A DNA stretch of 55,466 nt from Phycisphaerae bacterium (GTDB taxonomy: Bacteria; Planctomycetota; Phycisphaerae; UBA1845; PWPN01): NCBI GenBank assembly GCA_012719955.1, contig JAAXZI010000231.1, positions 1 to 55,466 on the forward strand. Reading direction: 5' to 3'. Below are positions 1-9,185 of this stretch, one piece after another; within the stretch, counting starts at the first letter, position 1; every line of letters starts with the position of its first letter. The notes under the pieces were generated by a model, which did no database searches, was not told the origin of the DNA, and saw nothing but the letters and a program-made list of their open reading frames with translations. The position numbers were made by a program, and so were the translations under genes.

Positions 1-1
1 G

Positions 2-1501
2 TCGCGGCCCAATGTGGTGCTGATCCTCGCCGACGATCTCGGGTTTTCCGATCTCGGTTGTTACGGCGGAGAAATCGCCACTCCCAACCTCGATCGGCTG
101 GCCGCCGGCGGGTTGCGCATGACCCAGATGTATAACACCGCCCGCTGCTGGCCGACGCGGGGGGCGCTGCTGAGCGGCTACTATGCCCAGCAGATCAACC
201 GCGATCCGGCCGGGAAGCGGCCGGCGTGGGCGGCATTGCTGCCGGAGTTGCTCAGGTCGGGCGGCTACCGCAGTTATCACTCCGGCAAGTGGCACATCGA
301 CGGTCCGGTGCTGGCCGGCGGGTTTGATCGCTCGTATCACTTCGAGGATTGGGACCGGTACTTCACGCCCAGCAAGCATTTCCTCGACGACCGCAAACAG
401 CCGCAGGTCAAGCCGGAGGAAGGCTACTACGCCACCACCGCCTTCGCCCAGCAGGCCATCAACTTCCTCGACGAACATGCCGCCAATCACGCCGATCGGC
501 CCTTCTTTTTGTACCTGGCGTTCATCGCCCCGCACTTTCCGCTGCACGCCTTGCCGGAGGACATCGCCCGTTACCGCGATCGGTATCTCGAGGGGTGGGA
601 CGCCGTGCGCGAGCAGCGCTGGCGGCGGCTCACGCAATTGGGCATCGTGGACGGCCCGCTGTCGGCGCTGGATCCGAAGTTCACCCCGCGCTATCTGAAG
701 CCCAAGGCGATGGAGGCGCTGGGGCCGGGCGAGATCGCGCACGCCGTCCATTGGAGCGAACTGACGCCCGAGCAACAGCGCTTCCAGGCCACTAAGATGG
801 CCATTCACGCGGCCATGGTCGATCGCATGGACCGCGAGATTGGCCGGGTGTTCGAGCAGCTTCGCAAAATGGATGCGTGGGACAATACGCTGATCATTTT
901 TCTGTCCGACAACGGGGCCGACGCGTCGATCCTGGTGCGCGGCGAGGGGCACGATCGTTCGGCGGAGCCGGGCTCGGCGCGGTCGTTCCTGTGTCTGGGG
1001 CCCGGCTGGGCCAGTGCCGCCAACACGCCCTTCCGGCGGCACAAGATTTGGCTGCATGAGGGCGGCATCTCCACGCCGTGCATCCTGCACTGGCCGGCGA
1101 TGATCCGCTCCGGCGGGGCCCTGCGCCGCACGCCGGGACACGTGATCGACATCGTGCCAACCGTGCTGGAACTGGCGGGGGTGACGCCGCCGGATACCTG
1201 GAAAGGCCAGGCCCGTCCACCGCTGCCCGGCCGGAGCCTGGTGCCGATCTTCGAGCGCGACGTGGAGATTCCGCGCGAGTACCTGTACTGGCATCACGAG
1301 GGCAACCGGGCGCTTCGCGTCGGCGAATGGAAGATCGTCTCCGAGCGGGAGAACGGCGGGACCTGGGAACTCTACCACGTGGACCACGATCGCGGCGAGT
1401 CGAATAATCTCGCCAGTCAGCACCCGGAACGGGTCAGGGAAATGGCGGCCATCTGGGAGCGGCTGGATGCGGAGTTTCGGCGGCAAGCCGATTCGAAGTG
1501 A
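2..1501 (+). CDS. Type I sulfatase (arylsulfatase family), 5' end outside the window
   Basis: Hydrolyses sulfate esters, probably on a carbohydrate. The reading frame is open to the first bases of the window and the protein already starts in the first sulfatase strand (RPNVVLILADDLG), so the true start and any signal peptide lie upstream. LADDLG supplies the metal-binding Asp pair; CWPTRGALLSG is the formylglycine motif, with Thr where CxPSR usually has Ser or Ala; SDNGAD and the C-terminal GEWKIV and WELYHVDHDRGE blocks are also typical. The stop codon lies inside a GAGAAGT-type repeat. Family membership is secure; the substrate cannot be told from the sequence. Confidence 0.93.
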   Translation, partial: SRPNVVLILADDLGFSDLGCYGGEIATPNLDRLAAGGLRMTQMYNTARCWPTRGALLSGYYAQQINRDPAGKRPAWAALLPELLRSGGYRSYHSGKWHIDGPVLAGGFDRSYHFEDWDRYFTPSKHFLDDRKQPQVKPEEGYYATTAFAQQAINFLDEHAANHADRPFFLYLAFIAPHFPLHALPEDIARYRDRYLEGWDAVREQRWRRLTQLGIVDGPLSALDPKFTPRYLKPKAMEALGPGEIAHAVHWSELTPEQQRFQATKMAIHAAMVDRMDREIGRVFEQLRKMDAWDNTLIIFLSDNGADASILVRGEGHDRSAEPGSARSFLCLGPGWASAANTPFRRHKIWLHEGGISTPCILHWPAMIRSGGALRRTPGHVIDIVPTVLELAGVTPPDTWKGQARPPLPGRSLVPIFERDVEIPREYLYWHHEGNRALRVGEWKIVSERENGGTWELYHVDHDRGESNNLASQHPERVREMAAIWERLDAEFRRQADSK

Positions 1502-1526
1502 GAGGTGAGAAGTGAGAAGTGAGAGA
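1500..1526 (+). repeat. GTGAGAAGT heptad repeat, copy 1
   Basis: A run of GTGAGARGT units begins at the stop codon of the sulfatase gene. Similar runs occur near 16290-16318 and 44926-44958, and a partial one near 3582-3600. Confidence 0.7.
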
Positions 1527-2186
1527 ATTGCGAGGCGCGACACACCTCTTCGAGGCAAGCGGCCGACAGCGGCTGACGCTGGACGATCAACGACCTCGTC
1601 ACTGCTGAAGCTGCTGGTGGTTGCGGGTTTGGTTGCCTGCATGGGGCAGGGGTGCCCGGCTCCGAGCCGGCGGACGACCACGCAGCCGACGACTCAGCCG
1701 GCGGGCGGACAGAATGGGGGTTCGACGGCTTCGGCCTGCGAGGAGCGGGAATATTACAACGCTTCGCTGCGTTTCGGGTGCGACCCGCCGGCAGACGCGC
1801 GCGGGCCGTTCGTCAGTCCGGGGGGCGGGGGGACCGGACGGCTGCTGGACCAGTATTTCGTGCTGGCCACCGACGACAACCGGCCGTTGTATTTTGACGT
1901 CACCGACGTGGGGCTGGACTTGGACGCCTGGGTGACGCAGTGGGTCAAGGAGCGGTCCGCCGAGGCCAGGTTGATCGGCGCGGAGGAGATTACCACCGAG
2001 ACCGGCCGGCGGGGGATGATTTTGGCCTGGATCAATTCGACCACTTCCATTCCGGTTGGGGAGACGCAGGTGTTCGTGGAACGTGACGGGGTGATCTTCG
2101 GCATCCACGGATGGGTATTCTCGGATGATACCGAGGAGCTGAGCACGGCCATCCGGAAGACGTTCCTGTCGTTGTGTGTCGAGTAG
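1512..2186 (+). CDS. Small hypothetical lipoprotein
   Basis: About 224 residues from a GTG that lies inside the GAGAAGT repeat, so the start is uncertain; no ATG precedes the signal peptide. The hydrophobic stretch LLKLLVVAGLVAC ends in a good lipobox (LVAC), followed by a Thr/Pro/Gln-rich linker and a compact C-terminal domain of about 110 residues (from about QYFVLATDDN to the end). That domain's strand pattern, ending in a helix TAIRKTFLSL, loosely recalls PsbP/MOG1-like folds, but this is only an impression. It is probably anchored to a membrane. It converges with the sialidase gene, with 7 bases between the two stops. No function is proposed. Confidence 0.6.
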   Translation: MRSERIARRDTPLRGKRPTAADAGRSTTSSLLKLLVVAGLVACMGQGCPAPSRRTTTQPTTQPAGGQNGGSTASACEEREYYNASLRFGCDPPADARGPFVSPGGGGTGRLLDQYFVLATDDNRPLYFDVTDVGLDLDAWVTQWVKERSAEARLIGAEEITTETGRRGMILAWINSTTSIPVGETQVFVERDGVIFGIHGWVFSDDTEELSTAIRKTFLSLCVE

Positions 2187-2193
2187 GCGGTAA

Positions 2194-3393
2194 TCAGTTT
2201 CCAGCCTGGGCAGCGAGCGGCGGGGCGCTGGTCAGCCACTCGAATGAGAACCGCGCAAGGGTGATTTTCTCGTAGGGGTTCTTCTCGCCGCGCTCATAGA
2301 ACAGGGCGATAGTCCGGTCGGGCAGGACCGCCAGGGCCGAATAGGCGCTGGGGCCGGGGTTGATCTGGCGGGCGATGGGCCAGGTCCGGCCTTCGTCGTA
2401 GCTGACGCGGACGGTCATGTTGGCCCGTTTCGTGCTGGCCGGATTGGAGAAGAGCAGCGGGGCGGGGCCGGCAGGCGGGGAGAGCGGATCGGCGAAACGA
2501 ACGAAGGCCGCCTGACAGACAGGCTCGACCAACTCGGCGGAATAAGTGGGGGGCGTCCAGGTCTGGCCGGCGTCTGTACTGGTGGAGATGGCCCGCAGGG
2601 ATTGCCGCCCGGTGCCCTTGGCATAGTTGCGCATGTTGAGCATCAACGTGCCGTCGGCCAGTTCGACCACCTGGCATTCGTTCGTATCCGGGCCGGCCAC
2701 GCCGCCCAGCTTCCAGGTCTGGCCGTGATCGTCGCTGTAAATCACGTGGGAACGGCGCGTCCGGGCCTGGTCGGCCAGATTGTGGTCGCAGGGGATGACC
2801 ATCCGGCCGGAGCGGAGCTGAATGCCGCAGCCCGGTCCGGTGGCGTACCAAGTCCACGCGGGGTCTTTGACGCTGGAGGTAATTTCTACGGGCGTGGTCC
2901 AGGTGATGCCGTCGTCATCGCTGCGGCAGACCCAGACGGTGCGGGTGCCGATGCTGGCCCCGGAAAGGATCTTGCCTTCCACGTCCTGGGCGAGGTGGCC
3001 GGTCAGCAGCAGCCAGATGGTGCCGGTTTTGCGGTCCACCACGGGGCAGGGATTGCCGATGGTGTGCGGGCCGTGATCGGCGATGAGCCGGGTTTCCTCC
3101 CAGGTTCGGCCGGCGTCGGTGCTTCGCTTGAAAAGAATATCAATGTCCCCGGAGTCGGCCCCGCTGTTTTTGCGGCCTTCGCAGAAAGCCAGGAGCGTGC
3201 CGCGCGCGGTGACGATCAGGGCGGGGATGCGGTAGGTGTGATAGCCGTCGGTCCCACTGACAAACAGCTCCTGCTGCTCGAAAAAGGGCGTTCGGGCGGC
3301 TTCGAGGCCCGGACGATTCAGCGAACATCCGGCGAGAATGGCAAGGATGCCACAGGTCAAGACAAGTTGTGCGGGGTGGATTCGGGTGATCAC
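2194..3393 (-). CDS. Sialidase (GH33-type, BNR repeats), lipoprotein
   Basis: Exo-alpha-sialidase, which cleaves terminal sialic acids. The GTG start is set by AGGAGG 8 bases upstream. A lipoprotein signal ends in LAGC near residue 22. The YRIP motif carrying the first catalytic Arg follows (TYRIPAL), and then five Asp boxes of the S-x-D-x-G-x-T-W type (STDAGRTW, SDDDGITW, SDDHGQTW, STDAGQTW, SYDEGRTW), giving the six-bladed propeller. DSGDIDI carries a probable catalytic Asp, and LFYERGE near the C-terminus a probable catalytic Tyr/Glu region. At 399 residues it has the size of a single catalytic domain. Located next to a sulfatase, it may act on sialylated, sulfated glycans. Confidence 0.9.
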   Translation of the reverse strand: MITRIHPAQLVLTCGILAILAGCSLNRPGLEAARTPFFEQQELFVSGTDGYHTYRIPALIVTARGTLLAFCEGRKNSGADSGDIDILFKRSTDAGRTWEETRLIADHGPHTIGNPCPVVDRKTGTIWLLLTGHLAQDVEGKILSGASIGTRTVWVCRSDDDGITWTTPVEITSSVKDPAWTWYATGPGCGIQLRSGRMVIPCDHNLADQARTRRSHVIYSDDHGQTWKLGGVAGPDTNECQVVELADGTLMLNMRNYAKGTGRQSLRAISTSTDAGQTWTPPTYSAELVEPVCQAAFVRFADPLSPPAGPAPLLFSNPASTKRANMTVRVSYDEGRTWPIARQINPGPSAYSALAVLPDRTIALFYERGEKNPYEKITLARFSFEWLTSAPPLAAQAGN

Positions 3394-3503
3394 CGGTCAA
3401 GCCTCCTGCTCGTATTCCCTTGTGTGTCAGTGTCCGCGGCCAGCGCGACAGGATCCGAGACGCAGGCGAGAGATGGCCAGGATGGTCCGGGCTCTAGCCT
3501 GCG

Positions 3504-3533
3504 TTTCAAGCACATGGCTGGCTCTGGTATACT
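3504..3533 (+). promoter_or_regulatory. Possible extended -10 promoter for the 3610 gene
   Basis: TGGTATACT at 3526-3533 is an extended -10 element; TTTCAA at 3504-3509 is a weak -35 with an 18-base spacer. It lies about 77 bases upstream of the start at 3610. Sequence pattern only. Confidence 0.35.
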
Positions 3534-3609
3534 CGCGACCGGCGATAATGTCTATGTGTCCCGCGATGCTTCGGGGCAGGAAAGTGAGAAGTGTGCAGTG
3601 AATCCTGAG

Positions 3610-4794
3610 ATGTGGTCCAGGGCTGTGTGGGGCCTGGCGTTCTGTTGTCTGGGGTTGGCGGCCGGTTGTGCGTCGATGCCGCGGAATGAGTCTGTCGCGG
3701 AGGGCGCTCCGGAGGAATTTCGAGCGACGTTCCTGAAGTTCTGCGATCTGGCCGCCGCGGAGCTGTGCAAGCCCATGGAGCCGTTCCGGGTCTATGATCG
3801 CAGCTACGCGGAGACGGCCACGCACCACATGCCGGCCTTCGAGGACGCCCATGCCGTGCGGGCGCTGGCGGTGGCCTTCGACCTGACCGGCGAGCCGAAG
3901 TACCTAGAGGCCTGCCGGCGGTGGGCGGACTGGGCCGTCGAGCACCAGGCGCGGATGATTCCGCCGGGGGCGTATTACATGAACCATTCGCGGGCCCCCG
4001 GCGAGGATCGGGGGCAGTGGAATGCGGCGGACTCCGGCACCGTGGGCATGGGGGTGCTGGCTGCCGCGCTGCGTTGTCCGGATGCGGCCGGACGGGAGCG
4101 GTATCTCGCCTCGGTGCGGGCGTTCCTGAAGCTGATGATGGACTGGTGGGTTGATGAAAGCGGGGGGATCTGCAACGGGCTCTGGCCGGAGTATGCCGGC
4201 CCGTGGTGGTGCTCGACGGCCACGGTGGGCAAGCTGGCCCTGCTCATGCACAAGGCCACGGGCGACGCGCAGTACCAGCGGGTGGGCCTCAGAGGGATCG
4301 AGTGGCTGTCCCGCGAACACTTCAAAGAGGTCAAGCCGATCACTTTCGAGCAGCGGCCCTCGGGCATCATTTTTTACTGTTTCGATTTTTACATCACCGG
4401 GCTGGATCGTTTCCCGGCGGATTCGCCGGTTCGCGAGGCGGTGTGCCGGCAGTTTGAAGATGCCGCCGCATGGCTGGCCCAGAACCAGAAGACGCGCGGA
4501 GCGGCGGTGCCGGATTACACGCGGAAGAACGTGGACATGGCCGCGATGCCGTCGCTGATGTACGCGTTTGCCCGCAAGTGGCCGGAGCGTTTCGGTGGGC
4601 TGGTCGAGCCGGCCGACGCGGAGTTGCGCTACGTGGCCGACCTGCTGCTGCGGGAAGGGGAGCCGCAGGTGTCCCAACTGATGATCTGGGAAGTGATGAC
4701 CTGGGGCATGATGTCGTATGCCGAGCGGCTGGCGCCGGGGTCGATCACGGAGGGGCGTATCGCCCGTGTCGCGCATCAGGTGCGCATGAACTGA
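3610..4794 (+). CDS. Lipoprotein with a probable alpha/alpha-toroid domain
   Basis: 394 residues from the ATG that starts the signal peptide; the open frame extends about 1 kb upstream, but that part is antisense to the sialidase. LGLAAGC is a lipobox. The mature part is mainly helical with repeated Trp/Tyr-rich helix-turn units (ACRRWADWAVEHQ, LMMDWWVDESGGICNG, YAGPWWCSTATVGKLALL), the look of an (alpha/alpha)6 barrel used by many glycan-active enzymes. I do not recognise a catalytic motif or a precise family. It may be a glycan hydrolase, lyase or epimerase acting with the adjacent sialidase and sulfatase; that link is inference from position. Confidence 0.75.
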   Translation: MWSRAVWGLAFCCLGLAAGCASMPRNESVAEGAPEEFRATFLKFCDLAAAELCKPMEPFRVYDRSYAETATHHMPAFEDAHAVRALAVAFDLTGEPKYLEACRRWADWAVEHQARMIPPGAYYMNHSRAPGEDRGQWNAADSGTVGMGVLAAALRCPDAAGRERYLASVRAFLKLMMDWWVDESGGICNGLWPEYAGPWWCSTATVGKLALLMHKATGDAQYQRVGLRGIEWLSREHFKEVKPITFEQRPSGIIFYCFDFYITGLDRFPADSPVREAVCRQFEDAAAWLAQNQKTRGAAVPDYTRKNVDMAAMPSLMYAFARKWPERFGGLVEPADAELRYVADLLLREGEPQVSQLMIWEVMTWGMMSYAERLAPGSITEGRIARVAHQVRMN

Positions 4795-4845
4795 CGATCG
4801 CGGAGTCGCCGCCCAAGTAGAAGCCCGGGACTGGAAACGGCCCGG

Positions 4846-7800
4846 TCAGCGCAGAGGGCACGTCTGCGGCGGCGGCCGATTGGCCCCGTTGAAACATGCC
4901 TGGAAGATGCCGAAATCATCCTGGTCTACGTCGCCGTCGCGATCGAGGTCCGCGTCCACATAGGTGTCGGAGAAGACGGTAAACGCCGCGGCCAGCGTGG
5001 CGGGGGCACAGTTCGCGGTGGTCACGACCACGTCCCGGACGCCGGATGCAGCCCCGTTCAGGTTGAAGTCGCACGTCAGGCTCGTTCCACTGGTGACGTT
5101 GACGTTGGTGGCGAGGATGTCAGGTTGGCCGTTGGCGACCAGGGCCACGGTCGTCTGGCCGGCAACGAAGTTGGAACCTTGCACGACGACGTTGTTGATG
5201 AGCTGTCCGGCGGTGCCGATGTTCGGGCTGACGGACGTAACCGTCGGCGGGTTGAGGCAGGGCGGGGCCACGACCACGCCGCCCGTCAGACGCACGTCGT
5301 CCACGACCCGGTATGCCCCCTGATTGTTAACCGTCCGCAGCGAGATGCGGTTGAAGCCGCCCAGGTACGCGCGGGGACGGTTGGCCACGTAGGTGCTGTC
5401 CACCGACTGGCTCAGCTCACATTGGCTGCCCAGGACGCGCATCTTGAAGGTGTTCCACTCGATCACCGAGGTGGCGCCGGTGATGGCGACCCAGTTCTGC
5501 CCGTCGAAATACCAGGGGTATTTGACCGACCCGTTGATTCCGTTGGTGATGCCGAAGGCCAGCACGGGCAACACGGTCGGGCTGTTGGTCGAAGGCGCAT
5601 GCACGTCGCCCATGGACAGTTCGATGAACACGTCGCCGTATTTAAGCTGGGTGCTGGCGGCGTTCATCCATACGGACATGACCGCTTCCAGCGGGTTGGC
5701 ATCGGTGGCCTCCACATGCGTGGCCCCTGGGACCACCGCCTGCAGTTCCGCAGTCAGATCGTTGGAGATCCCAAATGGCCCGCCGGGGTTGTACTCAATC
5801 CGCAGCGATTTGGAAGGCGACAAGGACTGGATGTTGGTCACGGAGTAGCGGCTGGCTCCGGACACCGTGGACCAGATGGTGTTGTAATTCGTATCCCCCG
5901 TTCCGAGTGCGTAGGTATCCCACTGGTCGAGGTAGGCCAGCGCCCCGGAATTCAGTACGGCCGGGCGGGTGGTCCTGGCGGGGGCGGGCGGCAGCGGCTG
6001 GCAGGTCGGCGGGATGACCAAAACCGCAGGGCCGCTGAAGCAGCTCTCGAAGTGCGCGAGGTCCAGCTCGTCCACATCATGATCGAAATCAAAATCGGCA
6101 ATCGTGTAAACGGCTGGCGCGATCTGGAAGGCGCCGATCAGCCGGGCCGGCACGCAGCCGGGGGTGCTGACCACCACGTCCCAGTCGCCAGGATCGGCCC
6201 CAGTGAGATCGAAGTCGCAGGTCAGGCTGGTGGCACTGGTGACATTCACGCCGCTGGCCGGGATGTTGGTAAAGCCGGCGCGGGCGAGCGTGACCGTGGT
6301 CTGGCCCGGCACGAAGTTAGTGCCGGTGATTATCGCATCCTGAACGACCTGATCGTCGTAGCCGATCGTGGGCGTGATGGCGGCCACCGTCGGCGGGTTC
6401 GCGCAGTCGCTGCTGATCAGCCGCCACCGGACCGCGTCGGCGCGGAAGATCTCGCCCGGGTCGGTGTAGGTCTCGTTGGTCTGGGTCACGGTGTAAGTTG
6501 CGCCGGCATTGAAGCTGTACTGCCCCAACGAGTTCCAGTTATTGGCTCCGTCAGGGTAGGAGACGTTGTCCTGATCGAGCAGGACGCTGGTCGATCCGCC
6601 GGCATGGGTCACGATATGTTCGACCTGCTCGCTGGCGTTGGTGGAGGCCGGCCAGGTGACGGATACCTCATACGTGCCGGCCACGGCGGGTGTGAAGCTG
6701 TAGATGGCCTTGTTGATGCCGTAGGTGGCGTGGTCCATGTAGGCCCAGCGGCTGCCGATGTCCGGGGTGCACAGGGGCGCCTGGCTCTTGGCGGTGCTGT
6801 CTGAGAAGGCGCCTACCTCTGAATAGTGGTCATGGTTGTGGCCGCCTGCCCGACTCTCGACGATGAACATGACCACGACATTGAGCTGGACGATGTAGGA
6901 GAGGGCGCTGCCCTGGGCGTTACTGATCCGGCACGCATAGCCGCCTGCGTCTGAAAGCTGACAATTGAGAATACGCAGGGTGGGGGTAGTGGCCCCGGTA
7001 ATGGTCGGTCCGTCGCTCAGGTCGATTCCGTTCTTCAGCCACTGGTAGGAAAGCGGTTGCTGACCGGTGGCCGTCACGGTGAAGGTGGCCGTGCCGCCGG
7101 TGGGGACCTCCTGGGCGACCGGCTGGGTGATGATGGCTGGCGGGCCCGCCGTCTCCAGAGCGCCCATGTGCGTTTTCACGCGGAAACTGTTCCAGGTGGC
7201 GGTTCCTATTCCGGCCCAGTCGATCAGGGTGAGCGTCCAGGTACCGCTCGGGTTCTCGCCCCAGAACTCGTTGCTGGTGAACCACCACGAGGTGTTCTTG
7301 CAGTAGCCTGGCCACACCCGGGCCAGCAGGCGACTGCGCGTCCCGCTGGGCGAGGTCAACCAGGCCTCCAACTCGGTACAGTCCGTCGCCTGATAGCTCA
7401 GGTGGACTTCGACCACTTCCGTGGGGGCGCTGGCGTTGACGGTGTAGGTGCGGCTGATGCCAACCGGGTTGTTGTCGGGTATAGGCGTACTGACGGTGAT
7501 GGTGCCGGTGTCGTGAATGGTCTCGGGAGTGACGCCGGTGAATTGAACGGCCATCTGGGTCAGTTCATCCGCGTCGATCAGGCCGAAACCATAGTTTGGA
7601 TTGAAGTGGTAGCCGGCCGCGTTGGTCTTCCATCCGCCGGCACTGCGCACGCTGCTGTCGTTGGGGTCCACGATATCGCTGGTCATGGCCAGCAGGTGTT
7701 TGGCGAAGCGCACGTTCAGGTTGGGTTGGACCTGCTTGACCAGGGCCAGAACGCCGGCCGCCAGAGGCGAGGCCGAGGATGTCCCGCCGAAGACGCTCGT

Positions 7801-8991
7801 GTAGTCGGCGTCCGGGAACGAGTCCCCTCCGCCATTGTAGCCGTAGCCTTCGCCGGCGCGGTCGGTGGTGGTGATGGACCATCCGTTGGAGCTGCTGGAC
7901 GGGCAGGTCACGAACACGCAGGCGCCATAGTTGCTGTAGCTGGCGTAGGTGCCGTCGCTGCCCAGGGCGGCTACGCAGATGGCGTCAGGGCTGTTTTGCA
8001 GGTCCCACTTGTTGGCGTCATCCCCCGAGTTGCCGGCCGCGAAGCAGTGGATCGTGCCGGCCGCCGTGGAGGTGCGTAAAGCGGTCTCTTCGGCCGCAGT
8101 CAACACGAAGGTCGTAATCGCGCCGTAGCTGTGGTTCTTGACCTTGATTTGCGTGTTGCTGCCGCTGCTGTGGTACAGGGTGGCGTCCACAAACATGTCG
8201 GTGGTGCCGGTGTTGAAGTCGCAACGCAGGCCGGCCAGCTTGGCCAGGGGGGCGGCGCCGGTCACGCCGAGGCCGTTGCCGCCACGGGCCGCCGCCACGC
8301 CTGCCGTGGACACGCCGTGGGCGTCACTGGCATAGACGGGGTTCGGATTGCTGTCGTTCTGGCCAAAATCCCAACTGTCCGCCGCGCTGTAGTTGGGCGC
8401 CAGGTCGGGGTGGGTGGTCTGCAGGCAGTCGTCTACGATGCCGATCACCACGCCGTTGCCGGTAATATCGCGGTTCCAGGCGCCCTGGACGCGGACGTCG
8501 AGGCCGGGGGTGATCTCGTTGATCAGGTGCCACTGGCCGGGCCAGCCACCGGAGGGCGTGTTCCTGTGGAAATAAGGATCATTGGGCACGAAGGCCATAC
8601 GCACGTGGGGGCTTCGCCCGTTGGGATGAAGGGAACGGACGCGCCGGTCGACTTCGGCTCTCCTCCTGACTTCCTGCGCGGTGAGCGCGGAGCGCGCGGA
8701 AGGTGCTGAGGGCGTGGAAGGTGCGGCGAGCACGGAGGGTGCGGAGGGCACGGCCATAACACAGGCATTCGGATCGCTCTTGAGAAACCGTTTGACGATC
8801 AGGCCGTGCTCTTTGGCGAACTGTTCCGCGTCAGTGCCGGGTTCCAGGAACACCAGCATTTCGGAAGTTTCCTCGGCCGATGCTGCCTCCTGAGACGCCT
8901 GGAGTCGGGGGGCATCGGCCCACGCTGGCAAGGAGAGCCCAACAACGGCAAGGACCGCGACCGTGAGGAAGCATCGCGCGGCAAATGGCAT
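4846..8991 (-). CDS. Secreted kexin-like subtilase with P domain, Ig, CBM-like and dockerin-like modules
   Basis: Serine endopeptidase of family S8. The start is the ATG before a classic signal peptide (MPFAARCFLTVAVLAVVGL, cleaved after WA-DA), with AAGGA just upstream. An I9-like prodomain precedes the catalytic domain. The triad is Asp187 (GIVDD), His225 (DAHGVSTAG) and Ser405 (GGTSSASP), with Asn321 (AAGNSGD) as the oxyanion residue. A P/proprotein-convertase domain follows, then an Ig-like domain (YQWLKNGIDL), a golvesin-like domain, an IPT-like domain, a dockerin-like Asp repeat (DFDFDHDVDELDL), a lectin-like jelly roll, a second IPT-like domain and a C-terminal dockerin-like repeat (DADLDRDGDVDQDD). 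1381 residues, exported. The Asp-rich modules probably bind calcium. Confidence 0.9.
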   Translation of the reverse strand: MPFAARCFLTVAVLAVVGLSLPAWADAPRLQASQEAASAEETSEMLVFLEPGTDAEQFAKEHGLIVKRFLKSDPNACVMAVPSAPSVLAAPSTPSAPSARSALTAQEVRRRAEVDRRVRSLHPNGRSPHVRMAFVPNDPYFHRNTPSGGWPGQWHLINEITPGLDVRVQGAWNRDITGNGVVIGIVDDCLQTTHPDLAPNYSAADSWDFGQNDSNPNPVYASDAHGVSTAGVAAARGGNGLGVTGAAPLAKLAGLRCDFNTGTTDMFVDATLYHSSGSNTQIKVKNHSYGAITTFVLTAAEETALRTSTAAGTIHCFAAGNSGDDANKWDLQNSPDAICVAALGSDGTYASYSNYGACVFVTCPSSSSNGWSITTTDRAGEGYGYNGGGDSFPDADYTSVFGGTSSASPLAAGVLALVKQVQPNLNVRFAKHLLAMTSDIVDPNDSSVRSAGGWKTNAAGYHFNPNYGFGLIDADELTQMAVQFTGVTPETIHDTGTITVSTPIPDNNPVGISRTYTVNASAPTEVVEVHLSYQATDCTELEAWLTSPSGTRSRLLARVWPGYCKNTSWWFTSNEFWGENPSGTWTLTLIDWAGIGTATWNSFRVKTHMGALETAGPPAIITQPVAQEVPTGGTATFTVTATGQQPLSYQWLKNGIDLSDGPTITGATTPTLRILNCQLSDAGGYACRISNAQGSALSYIVQLNVVVMFIVESRAGGHNHDHYSEVGAFSDSTAKSQAPLCTPDIGSRWAYMDHATYGINKAIYSFTPAVAGTYEVSVTWPASTNASEQVEHIVTHAGGSTSVLLDQDNVSYPDGANNWNSLGQYSFNAGATYTVTQTNETYTDPGEIFRADAVRWRLISSDCANPPTVAAITPTIGYDDQVVQDAIITGTNFVPGQTTVTLARAGFTNIPASGVNVTSATSLTCDFDLTGADPGDWDVVVSTPGCVPARLIGAFQIAPAVYTIADFDFDHDVDELDLAHFESCFSGPAVLVIPPTCQPLPPAPARTTRPAVLNSGALAYLDQWDTYALGTGDTNYNTIWSTVSGASRYSVTNIQSLSPSKSLRIEYNPGGPFGISNDLTAELQAVVPGATHVEATDANPLEAVMSVWMNAASTQLKYGDVFIELSMGDVHAPSTNSPTVLPVLAFGITNGINGSVKYPWYFDGQNWVAITGATSVIEWNTFKMRVLGSQCELSQSVDSTYVANRPRAYLGGFNRISLRTVNNQGAYRVVDDVRLTGGVVVAPPCLNPPTVTSVSPNIGTAGQLINNVVVQGSNFVAGQTTVALVANGQPDILATNVNVTSGTSLTCDFNLNGAASGVRDVVVTTANCAPATLAAAFTVFSDTYVDADLDRDGDVDQDDFGIFQACFNGANRPPPQTCPLR

Positions 8992-9185
8992 GTCTTCCTT
9001 CCGCTCCAATAGAACTGATGCTGATAACTCTGCCTCCTTCATGTTAACATACTGGTCCTGAATCGCCAACAAAAAAGCGCAATATAGGGCTTTCGGCAGG
9101 GGCCTTCTCGTAGCGGCTCGATGCCGGTACCATGCCTTCTTGCGAGACGTGCTCCTTTTCGGATCTTCAGAAGGCGAGGGTGTTT

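Noticed and set aside
2602-3609. Upstream extension of the 3610 lipoprotein gene
   Set aside because: The extension is antisense to the sialidase gene; the lipoprotein signal peptide begins at 3610.
5125-6804. 559-residue plus-strand open frame
   Set aside because: Antisense to the S8 protease gene; no motif.
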